DNA of 64,000 nucleotides from Pseudidiomarina marina. Its GTDB lineage: Bacteria > Pseudomonadota > Gammaproteobacteria > Enterobacterales > Alteromonadaceae. A program made the position numbers and the translations under genes. Shown here in pieces: positions 29,284 to 39,955 of the stretch. The stretch's first letter is position 1. Each line of letters starts with the position of its first letter. Location: assembly GCF_003987045.1 (NCBI RefSeq), contig NZ_PIPZ01000001.1, positions 124,001 through 188,000 on the forward strand, in the 5' to 3' direction. The notes under the pieces are model-generated. The model did not search any database. It saw only the letters and a list, made by a program, of their open reading frames with translations, and was not told the DNA's origin.

Positions 29284-31878
29284 ATGACAAGTTTAGTTAA
29301 GTCATTTAATTTATCGTTAAGTGCGCTTGCTGTCGCATCATTGCTACCTAGTGTTGCTGTAGCACAAGATCAATCAGCCGATCAGAACGTCGAAGAAACG
29401 CAAGAGCGGATTATAGTAACGGGTTCGCGAATCAACCGTACCGACATGGAAACCGCTTCTCCCGTTGAAGTTATCTCTCGAGATGATATTGAGGCGTCTG
29501 GTTTTTCAAATCTCCAACAAATTCTTGAGCGTTCACCTGCTGCAGGTGCAGGAACGTTCTCCACACGTGGCAATAGTCAAGATTCGACAGCTAATGGTGG
29601 TGCAGCTGTCAGCCTGCGAGGTTTAGGTGCCGACGCTACTTTGGTCTTAGTTAATGGCCGTCGCGTCAACGTATCTGCTTTTGCCGAAGGGGTAGCAAAC
29701 TCGTTTGTCGATATTAATACGATACCTGTATCGGCAATTGAACGAATCGATATTTTGAAAGACGGTGCGTCAGCTTTATACGGCTCGGATGCAGTGGCAG
29801 GCGTGGTCAACGTTATCTTGCGTAAAGATTTCGATGGCATGGAAGTGAGTTTAAGTCACGGTGGTACCACGGGTCCGAGCTACGATGAAACGTCGATGAG
29901 TACGGTCTGGGGAACAGGATCTGGACGTAATAACACAACCGTCATCTTTGACTATTATCGAAACACGTCGATTATGGGCAGTGAAATGGGTCGCTTTGGT
30001 ACAGCGAATCAAGCGCCTTATGGCGGTAACGATTTCCGCTCATCACGCGGATATCCCGGCAACTTTATCCTCAATGGCGAAGTGGTGATTGATCCAGGTT
30101 GTCCAGAAGAGAATACGTTTGGTCAAACCTGTGTGTATGATTACGGTCCCGCTACAATGACTTGGCCGGAGGCTGAGCGAGTCGGTGCCATGGTTCTATC
30201 GAACTTTGAAGTGAGCGCCGATGTTGATGCCTATATTGAGTTTGCTGTACAGCACAACACGTCAAAAGCTGGTGGTGCAGCAACGCCGCTAGATGGCGAT
30301 GCTGGGTTATACGTGCCTGCTGATCACCCGAATAATCCATTTGGTGAGTATGTTGATATTAATCGCTATCGTACTGTCGATGCCGGTAACCGTGTTTGGG
30401 ATATCGAATCTGATACATTGCGTTTCGTAGCAGGCTTACGCGGCATGCTTGGCGCTTGGGATTGGGATGTTTCGGCAACTAAGGCTCGTAGTCGCGGTTT
30501 ACAAACCGGTAGTAAAGATCAAGGTTGGGTACGCACTGACTTCTTGCAAGAAGAAATCAATGCCGGCCGATACAACCCATTCGGCGGGGTGACTAATGAT
30601 CCAGCTGTCATCGACGCCATCACAACCAGCCTCGTGCGTCGTGGCGAATCTCATTTGACTGCGTTAGATGGAAGCATTACCGGTGAATTATTTCAATTAG
30701 GTGATAACTATGTATCAATGGCCGCCGGCTTTGAATACCGTGAAGAAGATGTTGTTGATACGCCAGATGACCAGTTCCAACGGGGACTTATTTTTGGTAC
30801 CGAATCGGTATCGGCTCAGGCCGAACGTGATCAATGGGCTGCCTATGCAGAGTTCTTGGTTCCTGTTGCGGATACTGTGGAGCTTACCTTAGCGGTACGC
30901 CACGATGATTACAGCGACTTTGGTTCAAGCACTAACCCACAAGGTAAAATTCAATGGTTCGTGAGTGATGACTTTACCTTGCGCGCTTCGGCAGGTACTG
31001 GGTTCCGTGCACCATCGCTTGCGCAAATCGGCTTAGGACCTTCGCAAGTATCGCAGTTCTTTACCGATACCTATCGTTGTCCGACACCTGATCCAAGTAA
31101 TCCAGCTTGTGCCGCAACCGATTACACCATTGTCTTCAGCGGTAACCCAAATCTGGAGGCAGAAGAATCTGAAAGCTGGAATATTGGCGGCGTGTGGCAA
31201 ATCAATGACGCTTGGGATATTAGTGCGGATTACTGGTCGATTACCCAAGATAACAAAATTGACCGCAATGACTTCGAGTTAGTGTACGAGGCAGAATGTA
31301 ACGATCAAAATAGTACCATTTGTGTTCGTTTAGATCCGTTGCCAGGGCAAGAACTCGGTTCTCTTTCAACGTTATATAACAGTTACATCAATATCAGCTC
31401 TCAAGAAGCGAGTGGTCTTGATTTATCAACAAACTATTTGATGTCATTGGATGATATGGGCGATCTGAAATTCGCGTTAGATTGGTCCTATATGACAAAG
31501 TTTGAGAAGAACGGCATTGATTATGCGGGTGAGTATAACTACCCAGAGCATCGCTGGATTGGTAGCGTTGATTGGAGCCGTGATGCGTGGGGCGCAACTG
31601 CCATTGTGACCTATATCGGCGAGTTTGAAGATTATCAGTCACCGCAAGACGTTGAGGCGAGTGAAGCGCGCACAGTTGATGCCATGATGCTGCTTGATCT
31701 GCAAATGCGTTACGATGTTAGCCAAACCACTCGAGTAACATTTGGCGCGAATAACGTACTTGATGAGGAACCGCCATTTGCAATTGGTGATGGAGATGGT
31801 GACCTCTATGGTTATGCCTCAAGTGTTCATAACCCACGTGGTGCATTTGTTTATGCGAAGGTGAACTTCAAGTTCTAA
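29284..31878 (+). CDS. TonB-dependent outer-membrane receptor
   Basis: The 864-residue protein has a signal peptide ending 'VAVA', a TonB-box-like 'ERIIVTGSRI', the plug domain ('VSLRGLGADATLVLVNGRRV', 'IERIDILKDGASALYGSDAV') and a 22-strand-type beta barrel ending with aromatic 'FVYAKVNFKF'. The barrel contains short cysteine-bounded loops (for example 'YRC..PAC' and 'AECNDQNSTIC'), expected to be disulfide loops on the surface. This type often carries peptides or oligosaccharides rather than siderophores; the neighbouring exported dipeptidase hints at peptides, but that is inference. It has its own promoter-like region and terminator. Confidence 0.94.
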   Translation: MTSLVKSFNLSLSALAVASLLPSVAVAQDQSADQNVEETQERIIVTGSRINRTDMETASPVEVISRDDIEASGFSNLQQILERSPAAGAGTFSTRGNSQDSTANGGAAVSLRGLGADATLVLVNGRRVNVSAFAEGVANSFVDINTIPVSAIERIDILKDGASALYGSDAVAGVVNVILRKDFDGMEVSLSHGGTTGPSYDETSMSTVWGTGSGRNNTTVIFDYYRNTSIMGSEMGRFGTANQAPYGGNDFRSSRGYPGNFILNGEVVIDPGCPEENTFGQTCVYDYGPATMTWPEAERVGAMVLSNFEVSADVDAYIEFAVQHNTSKAGGAATPLDGDAGLYVPADHPNNPFGEYVDINRYRTVDAGNRVWDIESDTLRFVAGLRGMLGAWDWDVSATKARSRGLQTGSKDQGWVRTDFLQEEINAGRYNPFGGVTNDPAVIDAITTSLVRRGESHLTALDGSITGELFQLGDNYVSMAAGFEYREEDVVDTPDDQFQRGLIFGTESVSAQAERDQWAAYAEFLVPVADTVELTLAVRHDDYSDFGSSTNPQGKIQWFVSDDFTLRASAGTGFRAPSLAQIGLGPSQVSQFFTDTYRCPTPDPSNPACAATDYTIVFSGNPNLEAEESESWNIGGVWQINDAWDISADYWSITQDNKIDRNDFELVYEAECNDQNSTICVRLDPLPGQELGSLSTLYNSYINISSQEASGLDLSTNYLMSLDDMGDLKFALDWSYMTKFEKNGIDYAGEYNYPEHRWIGSVDWSRDAWGATAIVTYIGEFEDYQSPQDVEASEARTVDAMMLLDLQMRYDVSQTTRVTFGANNVLDEEPPFAIGDGDGDLYGYASSVHNPRGAFVYAKVNFKF

Positions 31879-31898
31879 CATCGTAAAGAACGATAGCA

Positions 31899-31934
31899 AA
31901 AGGAGGACGGAGCTAGCTCTGTCCTCCTTTTTTT
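31899..31934 (+). terminator. Rho-independent terminator after the TonB receptor
   Basis: An 11-bp stem (AGGAGGACGGA / TCTGTCCTCCT with one G-T pair) is followed by seven T. Confidence 0.93.
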
Positions 31935-31978
31935 GATATATAGGATGGTAAATAAATTGTAATCTATCGAGTACAAAT

Positions 31979-33184
31979 ATGTCCGAGATTTTATTTGCGT
32001 CGCAGCCTATTTATAACCGTCATAATGAAGTTTATGCGCATGAACTGTTGTATCGTCATGAAAACGGTATTAGCGCATTTGAGGTTGGTGACAGTGTTGC
32101 AACCAGTGAAGTTTTATATAATCTCTGCACTGGACTTTTAGATTATGTCGAGCACGTAAAACTGCCAGTTTGCGTCAATGTCTCAACAGAGTTTCTTCTG
32201 TCGGGTTTATTCCTACCGTTAGCGCCAAACCATGTGATTGTCGAGTTGGTTGAACGTATCGAGCCAACCCCCGAAATTGTTGATGCTATTAAACGTTGGG
32301 TTGATAAAGGATTCCGTTTCGCTCTAGACGATTTCGAGTTTCAGGATAGTTGGACGCCGCTTCTAGAATACGCATCAATTATTAAGGTTGATATTGAGAA
32401 AACCCCCCTTGATATAGCTCGACAGCGATTCGAAGAACTTCAGCACCTAAACGTGTTGTGGCTTGCCGAACGCATCGAAGATGAAACAACTTACGAAGAG
32501 TATAAAGCGCTCGGTTTTGATTTGTTTCAAGGTTATTACTTAGCGCGTCCAACAACGGTTGAAGGAAAGCGTGTTCCGTCAGCCGCCGCGACACAATTGA
32601 CCTTAGTGATTAATCAGTTATTTAGCGAAGACCCCGAACTTTATGAGATTGTTGCTGCGTTGCAAACTGACCCCGTGTTAGTTGTGAATCTATTGCGCAT
32701 TGCAAATAGTCCATACTATGGCCTCACACGACAAATTGAATCGTTAAAAGAGGTGGTGATGTTGTTGGGCTTAGAGCCCTTGCGTAAATGGGTTTTGCTA
32801 ATTGTATCGGTGAAAGGTCAGGCACCAACAAAAACCAAATTGGTTCTTACCCGCGCTTATATGTGTAGTGAACTTGCACGTAAAAAAGACCCATTCAACC
32901 GACTTTCAGGTCCGGCATTTTTGGTTGGCCTGTTGTCGGGTTCTGATGTTCTAGTGGGCATCGACAAAGACACGTTTTTACAAGACTTACACATCTCGGA
33001 GAATGTACGCGAAGCCGTGCTGCACCATACCGGCGATCTTGGGAATTATTTAACGAAAATTCTCGACTTTGAGTACGATCTGGCTATGAAAAACTCGCTT
33101 GAAGCACACGGCGACTTGTTCGATATTTATCAGCAATGTCACTTCTTAGTTGATGAATTATTGAACAATGTCATGATTGACTAA
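31979..33184 (+). CDS. EAL-HDOD signalling protein (YuxH family)
   Basis: The 401-residue cytoplasmic protein has an N-terminal EAL-like domain (to about residue 200) and a C-terminal HDOD domain ('LQTDPVLVVNLLRIANSPYY', 'VVMLLGLEPLRKWVLL'). The EAL core is modified: the signature reads 'HELLYR', the catalytic loop reads 'LDDFEFQDSW' instead of DDFGTGYSS, while the 'VNVS', 'IIKVDIEK' and 'LFQGYYLARP' positions are kept. Family members of this sort are often poor phosphodiesterases and act as c-di-GMP effectors or scaffolds affecting motility, as CdgJ does in Vibrio. No clear operon; icd follows after its own promoter. Confidence 0.9.
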   Translation: MSEILFASQPIYNRHNEVYAHELLYRHENGISAFEVGDSVATSEVLYNLCTGLLDYVEHVKLPVCVNVSTEFLLSGLFLPLAPNHVIVELVERIEPTPEIVDAIKRWVDKGFRFALDDFEFQDSWTPLLEYASIIKVDIEKTPLDIARQRFEELQHLNVLWLAERIEDETTYEEYKALGFDLFQGYYLARPTTVEGKRVPSAAATQLTLVINQLFSEDPELYEIVAALQTDPVLVVNLLRIANSPYYGLTRQIESLKEVVMLLGLEPLRKWVLLIVSVKGQAPTKTKLVLTRAYMCSELARKKDPFNRLSGPAFLVGLLSGSDVLVGIDKDTFLQDLHISENVREAVLHHTGDLGNYLTKILDFEYDLAMKNSLEAHGDLFDIYQQCHFLVDELLNNVMID

Positions 33185-33218
33185 TCGCTAAGCGCTAGTG
33201 ATTACCGGCATATCCTGC

Positions 33219-33224
33219 TATAAT
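33219..33224 (+). promoter_or_regulatory. Extended -10 promoter of icd
   Basis: A perfect TATAAT with the extended -10 TGC in front. The -35 is weak, as tolerated by extended -10 promoters. It lies 45 bases before the icd start codon. Confidence 0.65.
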
Positions 33225-33256
33225 TCGGGCCACTTTTTTCTGTCCTGAACTAATGA

Positions 33257-35494
<2,238 letters not shown>

Positions 35495-35516
35495 CCTCGC
35501 CGAAAAATGGCGCAAT

Positions 35517-35546
35517 AAAAGGGCATCCCATGTGGATGCCCTTTTT
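35517..35546. terminator. Bidirectional terminator between icd and the hsp20 gene
   Basis: An 8-bp stem GGGCATCC / GGATGCCC with a 5-base loop is flanked by AAAA on the left and five T on the right, so it can end both convergent transcripts. Confidence 0.9.
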
Positions 35547-35547
35547 A

Positions 35548-36093
35548 TTAGGAGATGGGAATCTCTCGTTGATCAGACGTTGACTTCGATTTATCTCGGC
35601 CGATAGAAATATGTAAAACACCATTTTTAAATGTTGCAGAAACACTATCTGCTTTTACGTCGTCAGGTAAATTTAGAACGCGTTGAAAATGTCCATATCG
35701 GCGCTCTATGGTATGGTAATTATCATTCTTTCTGGTTTCTTCAGAGCGTTTTTCGCCTTGAATAGTCAAGTAGTTTCCTTCCACTGAGAGCTTCAAGTCT
35801 TTCTTTTCAACGCCTGGCAATTCAACACTAATACTGTATTGCTCAGGTGATTCACTAATATCAACTTTAGGCCGAAAAATAACGTCCGTATTCTTCCAAA
35901 AATCGGCGTTATGTTCGTCAAATAATCGAGGCACCGTAAAGGTTTTGAACGTATCATTTAAAAGCCGATCCATTTCATCGTGGAAACGAGAGAAAGGGGT
36001 TAGTGAACTAGAACGGTTACCCTGTTGTGGTTTATCGCTCTCATGCTTAAACCAGTTCCAAGGAGCTAACCGAGACAAATTAGAATCATTCAT
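35548..36093 (-). CDS. Hsp20/alpha-crystallin small heat-shock protein
   Basis: The ATG at 36093 follows GGAGG by nine bases and gives 181 residues; an upstream in-frame ATG at 36123 overlaps the promoter and is rejected. The alpha-crystallin domain spans about residues 75-175, with 'PKVDISESPEQYSISVELPG', 'LKLSVEGNYLTIQGEKR' and the 'GVLHISI' strand, and a C-terminal IXI-type motif 'REIPIS'. It prevents aggregation of unfolding proteins without ATP. The N-terminal 75 residues, including 'FSRFHDEMDRLLNDTF', are typical of the class A bacterial type. A sigma-32-like promoter lies directly upstream. Confidence 0.93.
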   Translation of the reverse strand: MNDSNLSRLAPWNWFKHESDKPQQGNRSSSLTPFSRFHDEMDRLLNDTFKTFTVPRLFDEHNADFWKNTDVIFRPKVDISESPEQYSISVELPGVEKKDLKLSVEGNYLTIQGEKRSEETRKNDNYHTIERRYGHFQRVLNLPDDVKADSVSATFKNGVLHISIGRDKSKSTSDQREIPIS

Positions 36094-36110
36094 AATAATG
36101 ACCTCCAATT

Positions 36111-36140
36111 TAAATGGCATCATGTGCTGAGCGTTTCAAC
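36111..36140 (-). promoter_or_regulatory. Candidate sigma-32 (heat-shock) promoter of hsp20
   Basis: On the minus strand GTTGAAA and GCCATTTA are separated by 15 bases, close to the sigma-32 consensus CTTGAAA-(13-15)-CCCCATTTA. Transcription would begin at or near the ribosome site, leaving a very short leader, which weakens the call a little. Confidence 0.55.
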
Positions 36141-36208
36141 ACGAGATTTAATATGGTTTTGTTTAAAAATTAATCAATGATAGTTATCAAATTTTTTTCA
36201 GATGGTGC

Positions 36209-36214
36209 TAGAAT
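36209..36214 (+). promoter_or_regulatory. Extended -10 element before the small 80-residue gene
   Basis: TAGAAT preceded by TGC (extended -10). No convincing -35. It lies 40 bases before the start codon and is divergent from hsp20. Confidence 0.4.
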
Positions 36215-36253
36215 GCGCGCTTATTCTACCAATGAGTTCAAAAAGGACATGAT

Positions 36254-36496
36254 ATGACTGACGCGGTTGACTATATTCAAAGCCCGTTATGCCAAGATTT
36301 TTCTGCCGACGGTTTAACTGTTAGCATTGATATTTATCGCACCGAAGACAGTAACTGGATTCTTGAAATTGTAGATGCCGATAATAATTCGACAGTTTGG
36401 GAAGATCATTTTGAAACCGATGCCGCGGCACTTGAAGAAGCTTTAGATGGTCTAAAGCAAGAGGGAATTCAAGCGTTTGTCGGTACGTTTAGTTAA
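36254..36496 (+). CDS. Small acidic protein of unknown function
   Basis: This 80-residue acidic protein has a ribosome site (AAAAGGA) and a normal start. No signal peptide or membrane segment is seen. The sequence alternates beta-type stretches ('LTVSIDIYRTEDSNWILEIV', 'NSTVWEDHF') with one helix ('DAAALEEALDGLKQEGI') and ends 'FVGTFS'; it looks like a compact alpha/beta domain. I do not recognise the family with certainty. It is divergent from hsp20 and convergent with the MCE operon. Confidence 0.75.
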   Translation: MTDAVDYIQSPLCQDFSADGLTVSIDIYRTEDSNWILEIVDADNNSTVWEDHFETDAAALEEALDGLKQEGIQAFVGTFS

Positions 36497-36522
36497 GAAC
36501 CTCAAACCAGTAATATAAGTTC

Positions 36523-36546
36523 GCGGCGTCAATTGGATGACGCCGC
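36523..36546. terminator. Hairpin at the convergent end of the MCE operon
   Basis: A perfect 9-bp stem GCGGCGTCA / TGACGCCGC with a 6-base loop covers the stop codon of the lipoprotein gene. There is no T run; a weak or processing-type 3' end is possible. Confidence 0.45.
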
Positions 36547-37125
36547 CAGCCATTCAAGTAAACGCTCACCAACTTCTGAGCTTGCTGCGCTTAACGCATT
36601 AATTGCGTGATCGGTTTCATCTCCGCTGAGGGGAATCCGTGCAGCGAAACTCTCACTCTTCGTCACTTTACGCTGTTTGGTATTAACCAACTGCGCATCG
36701 TAGCGTACTACAGCGACCGGACCGGAACTTGTTTCCTCAATATGAAACGCTTGTAGCCGCCCTGAAACTTGCCAATCGCTATCAAACCCTTGCTGACTTG
36801 AACTAATGTGTTCAAAGCGACTATCGCGCCACAATGCATCGAGCATCCAGCTTTGCCAGAGGGTGGCAATAGATGTGCTCCATTTCGCATTCGGGTAGGC
36901 CAAGATGCTACCATCGGCAGTGATTCGAACAATACGCTCGAGCTGCAGGGCGTCGTTGAGTTCTGGCTCCGCAACGCGAATATGAGATAACTTGACTGAC
37001 TCGCTTTGATTAACCGAAGCTGGCTGTAACGTATAAAAATCGATTGGTTTAGCCTCAGGTATCACGCTACACGCTGTACAAACGAAGACTAGGCCAACAG
37101 CCATCATGATATTGTTTAGCTTCAC
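36529..37125 (-). CDS. ABC-type transport auxiliary lipoprotein (PqiC-like)
   Basis: The 198-residue protein has a signal peptide and a candidate lipidation cysteine at about residue 19 ('CTACS'; the -3 position is Cys, which is unusual). The body matches the PqiC/DUF330 family, with 'IDFYTLQP' near the start and 'VRITADGSILAYPNAKWSTS' in the middle. In MCE lipid-transport systems this lipoprotein sits in the outer membrane opposite the MCE protein. It overlaps the MCE gene by four bases (ATGA), so it is the last gene of a four-gene operon. Confidence 0.88.
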   Translation of the reverse strand: MKLNNIMMAVGLVFVCTACSVIPEAKPIDFYTLQPASVNQSESVKLSHIRVAEPELNDALQLERIVRITADGSILAYPNAKWSTSIATLWQSWMLDALWRDSRFEHISSSQQGFDSDWQVSGRLQAFHIEETSSGPVAVVRYDAQLVNTKQRKVTKSESFAARIPLSGDETDHAINALSAASSEVGERLLEWLAASSN

Positions 37126-38009
37126 GGTTGATACTCCTTCATCTGTTCAGTTTCGAAGCGCGCAGCAATCGCATTAAGGCGCTTAAGGGTAACTTGCAGC
37201 TCGAGTAGGGTTGGGCCAACTTCGGCAATACCGGCCATGCCAGCATCGATATTGCCACGATTATGTTGCATCAATTCATTAAGCTGATTACTGGCATCTG
37301 CCAAATTGGCGAGCGTTTCTTCGGCTTTATTAAAGAGGGGGTCACTACGTTGAGTTAATTCACTCTCTAAAGTAATCAATGAATCATTCAGTTGCCTAGT
37401 ACTGTTTTCCAAGTTGTCGAGCACTGACGCGAAGTTCTGCGATTGCTCAGCTAGTTCACCGCTAAACGTATCAACATTGGCAAGAATTGATTCAATGGCT
37501 TGCATATTATTCTCAGAAAAAAGCCGATTCGCGTTGTTAATAACCTGACTCACATTGACGAACAATTCCTCGGTATTCAAACGTAATTGGGTGAGCTCAG
37601 ATGGTTCAGCAACAATTTCAGGAATACCGTGTTGGTTGTTGATAGGTTCGCTTCTTGCAACGCTTTGCTCCAGTGCGATTCCGCTTGAACCAGTAATATT
37701 TAATAATGTTCGTGAAGCTTTGGTTGCCTTGGTGATGGGGGTTTCGGCAGTGATGCGAATGCGTGCTCGTACCACGCGCGCGTCGTTTTTATCTAAACTC
37801 AATTGGGTCACTTCGCCAACACTAATGCCATTAAATTGAACTGGACTGCCGACCGTCAAACCTGAGACCGGTTCTTCAAAGAGTACATCGTAGTTTTTGT
37901 AGGCTTGCTCAGAGTCAGCTTTCGCTAACCAAAGCGTGAATGCAAGTCCCGCCAGAAGAATTGCTAGTGTCGCAATTCCAACAATAATATGGTGCGCTTT
38001 TGTTTCCAT
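37122..38009 (-). CDS. MCE-domain (MlaD-type) lipid-transport protein
   Basis: The 295-residue protein has one N-terminal membrane anchor (about residues 8-30) and one MCE domain at about residues 38-115 ('YDVLFEEPVSGLTVGSPVQF', 'NGISVGEVTQL', 'LLNITGSSGIALE'). A long helical region follows ('LDNLENSTRQLNDSLITLES'), which is longer than in MlaD (183 residues) and likely forms a coiled periplasmic needle or ring extension. It is the periplasmic substrate carrier of an ABC lipid transporter; it starts three bases after the ATPase gene ends. Confidence 0.9.
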   Translation of the reverse strand: METKAHHIIVGIATLAILLAGLAFTLWLAKADSEQAYKNYDVLFEEPVSGLTVGSPVQFNGISVGEVTQLSLDKNDARVVRARIRITAETPITKATKASRTLLNITGSSGIALEQSVARSEPINNQHGIPEIVAEPSELTQLRLNTEELFVNVSQVINNANRLFSENNMQAIESILANVDTFSGELAEQSQNFASVLDNLENSTRQLNDSLITLESELTQRSDPLFNKAEETLANLADASNQLNELMQHNRGNIDAGMAGIAEVGPTLLELQVTLKRLNAIAARFETEQMKEYQP

Positions 38010-38012
38010 GAG

Positions 38013-38780
38013 TTAATTCTCCACGGTAAGACTTGAGTGTTGTGAATATGGCGGCTTATCGATAATGGCACGCCCACGCGGACCATGGAAATAGGATTGA
38101 ATCCAGTCATTCTTATGTTCCGCCACCTTGGCGAGCGTATCGATAGCAATAATTTGTTTGTCAGAAAGCACCGCAATCCGGTCACAAATAGCATGCAACG
38201 TATCTAAATCATGGGTGACCAAGACAACGGTTAAGCCAAGAGCCTTGGATAGAGTCAAAATGAGCTGATCAAATGCTGCAGCACTAATTGGATCAAGTCC
38301 AGCAGTTGGTTCATCAAGAAATAGCATGTCTGGTTCTCGAATCAAAGCACGTGCCAATGCGGCGCGTTTTATCATGCCACCGGATAGCTCAGCCGGATAG
38401 CGTGCACCAGCTGCCTGATCAAGCCCGACTAAAGCAAGTTTCAAGCTGGCAAGGTGTAGTGCTTGAGCTCGCGACAATGAAGTGTGCTCAAAAAGCGGTA
38501 AGGCAACGTTTTCGATAACGGTCATTGATGAAAATAAAGCGCCATGCTGAAATAACACGCCAACTTGCTTGGCACGAAGATGGATGGAACCGGCAACTGG
38601 CTTATGCAACCCGATAGCGGTTCGCAAAAGTACTGATTTGCCGGCACCAGAACCTCCGACTAATCCCAATATTTCTCCCGTATTCACGTCGAGATTAAGA
38701 TTCTCGTGAATGACTGTTGCGCCAAATCGATTGGTAATGTCCTCAAGTGATAATATCGGTTGTAAGTCATTCATTACCAT
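38013..38780 (-). CDS. ABC transporter ATPase (MlaF-type)
   Basis: The 255-residue ATPase has Walker A 'GGSGAGKS' at about residues 42-49, Q-loop 'VLFQHGALF', signature 'LSGGMIKRAALARAL', Walker B 'MLFLDEPTAGLDP' and H-loop 'VTHD'. 'FQHGALFSS' and 'SGGM' are typical of MCE-system (MlaF/Ttg2A) ATPases. The start codon overlaps the permease end by seven bases with GGAG five bases upstream; a second in-frame ATG, two codons on, overlaps the stop as TAATG. Confidence 0.93.
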   Translation of the reverse strand: MVMNDLQPILSLEDITNRFGATVIHENLNLDVNTGEILGLVGGSGAGKSVLLRTAIGLHKPVAGSIHLRAKQVGVLFQHGALFSSMTVIENVALPLFEHTSLSRAQALHLASLKLALVGLDQAAGARYPAELSGGMIKRAALARALIREPDMLFLDEPTAGLDPISAAAFDQLILTLSKALGLTVVLVTHDLDTLHAICDRIAVLSDKQIIAIDTLAKVAEHKNDWIQSYFHGPRGRAIIDKPPYSQHSSLTVEN

Positions 38781-39904
38781 TGCATCTCCATAAAAAACAA
38801 GGCGGCAATAGCATCAAGCAAAATAACCGCAAACAGCGCTTGAACGACACTCGAGGTTGTATGTTCGCCAATGGAGCGGGCGCTGTTGGTTACTTTGAAG
38901 CCTTCAAGGCAGCCAATGATGGCAATGACAACGGCAAAAAATGGGGCTTTGCTCAGGCCAACCCAAAAATGCCGTAGTGGCACTTCGTTTAAAATTGACA
39001 AGTATTGTGTGGGTGAAATATCTAGGCTCGCGATAGCTACCGCAGCGCCACCGAGCAACCCGGCTAAAGTCGATACGAAACTTAATAAGGGCAACATAAT
39101 TAGCAGGGCTAAAATACGAGGGATAACCAATAACTCAACGGCGTCGAGTTTTTCGACACGCATAGCATCAAGTTCTTCATTAACTTTCATGGCACCTATT
39201 TGAGCGGTAAATGAGCTAGCGGTTCGACCGGCCAGCAATATAGCTGCCAGCAGCACCCCGAGCTCACGCATGAAGCCAAACGCAACCAAATCGACGGTAT
39301 AAATGGCGGCTCCGAAATCTTTTAAAACCGTGGCCCCCAAAAAAGCAACAACGGCTCCAATTAAAAACGCCATCAAGGCGACAATGGGAATGGCAGCTAA
39401 GCCTGCTTGTTGCATGTGAAAGAACCACGAGGTAAATCGCCATCGTGTTGGACGCGGTAGCACGGCCAAAGTGGTGAGTAACACACGACCAATAAAATTC
39501 ACAAGAATAATGAATTGATAACTTTGCCATGAGACCCAAGCCCCCAACTGCGCGATAAAGGCAAACCATGGCTGCTTCGCTTCGCTTGAGCTTGTTTGCT
39601 GGTTCTGATAGGCACGCAAGAGTTGCTGAAAGATATCGCGATGGTGAGGGTTTAACTGTTGTGTTGATGCAACAAGCTTCTCAAGAGTCGACGGTGAAAC
39701 GAATTCAGCAACTAAACTCGCCGTGTTAAGGTCAAGTCGTTCTAGCTGACTGAAATCAATTGTCTTAATGGTATTATCGGCAGGAATGTTGCGTAGCGAC
39801 TTCTGGATACTTAGATAATTCTCAAACGTCCACGAGCCACTCAATTGAAGTGACTGTTTTGAACTATCGTATTCAACAAAGCTAGAATCTGGCATTGTGC
39901 TCAA
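38774..39904 (-). CDS. MlaE-type ABC permease with N-terminal STAS-like domain
   Basis: The 376-residue protein starts with about 100 residues of STAS-like fold ('SLQLSGSWTFENYLSIQKS', 'IKTIDFSQLERLDLNTASLV'), then the MlaE/YrbE permease with five or six membrane segments and the coupling motif region 'VLLAAILLAGRTASSFTAQI', 'GAMKVNEELDAM'. In the Mla system the STAS protein MlaB is a separate gene; here it is fused to the permease. It is first of the operon permease-ATPase-MCE-lipoprotein. Direction of lipid movement is not predictable from sequence. Confidence 0.92.
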   Translation of the reverse strand: MSTMPDSSFVEYDSSKQSLQLSGSWTFENYLSIQKSLRNIPADNTIKTIDFSQLERLDLNTASLVAEFVSPSTLEKLVASTQQLNPHHRDIFQQLLRAYQNQQTSSSEAKQPWFAFIAQLGAWVSWQSYQFIILVNFIGRVLLTTLAVLPRPTRWRFTSWFFHMQQAGLAAIPIVALMAFLIGAVVAFLGATVLKDFGAAIYTVDLVAFGFMRELGVLLAAILLAGRTASSFTAQIGAMKVNEELDAMRVEKLDAVELLVIPRILALLIMLPLLSFVSTLAGLLGGAAVAIASLDISPTQYLSILNEVPLRHFWVGLSKAPFFAVVIAIIGCLEGFKVTNSARSIGEHTTSSVVQALFAVILLDAIAALFFMEMQW

Positions 39905-39926
39905 CTTAGTGATTCAATTCAGAAAT

Positions 39927-39955
39927 ACTATAACAACCTTTCAACTTTTAGTCAG
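39927..39955 (-). promoter_or_regulatory. Candidate promoter of the MCE operon
   Basis: On the minus strand CTGACT and TATAGT are spaced by 17 bases (4/6 and 5/6 to consensus), 23 bases before the permease start codon. The -35 touches a long inverted repeat. Confidence 0.55.
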
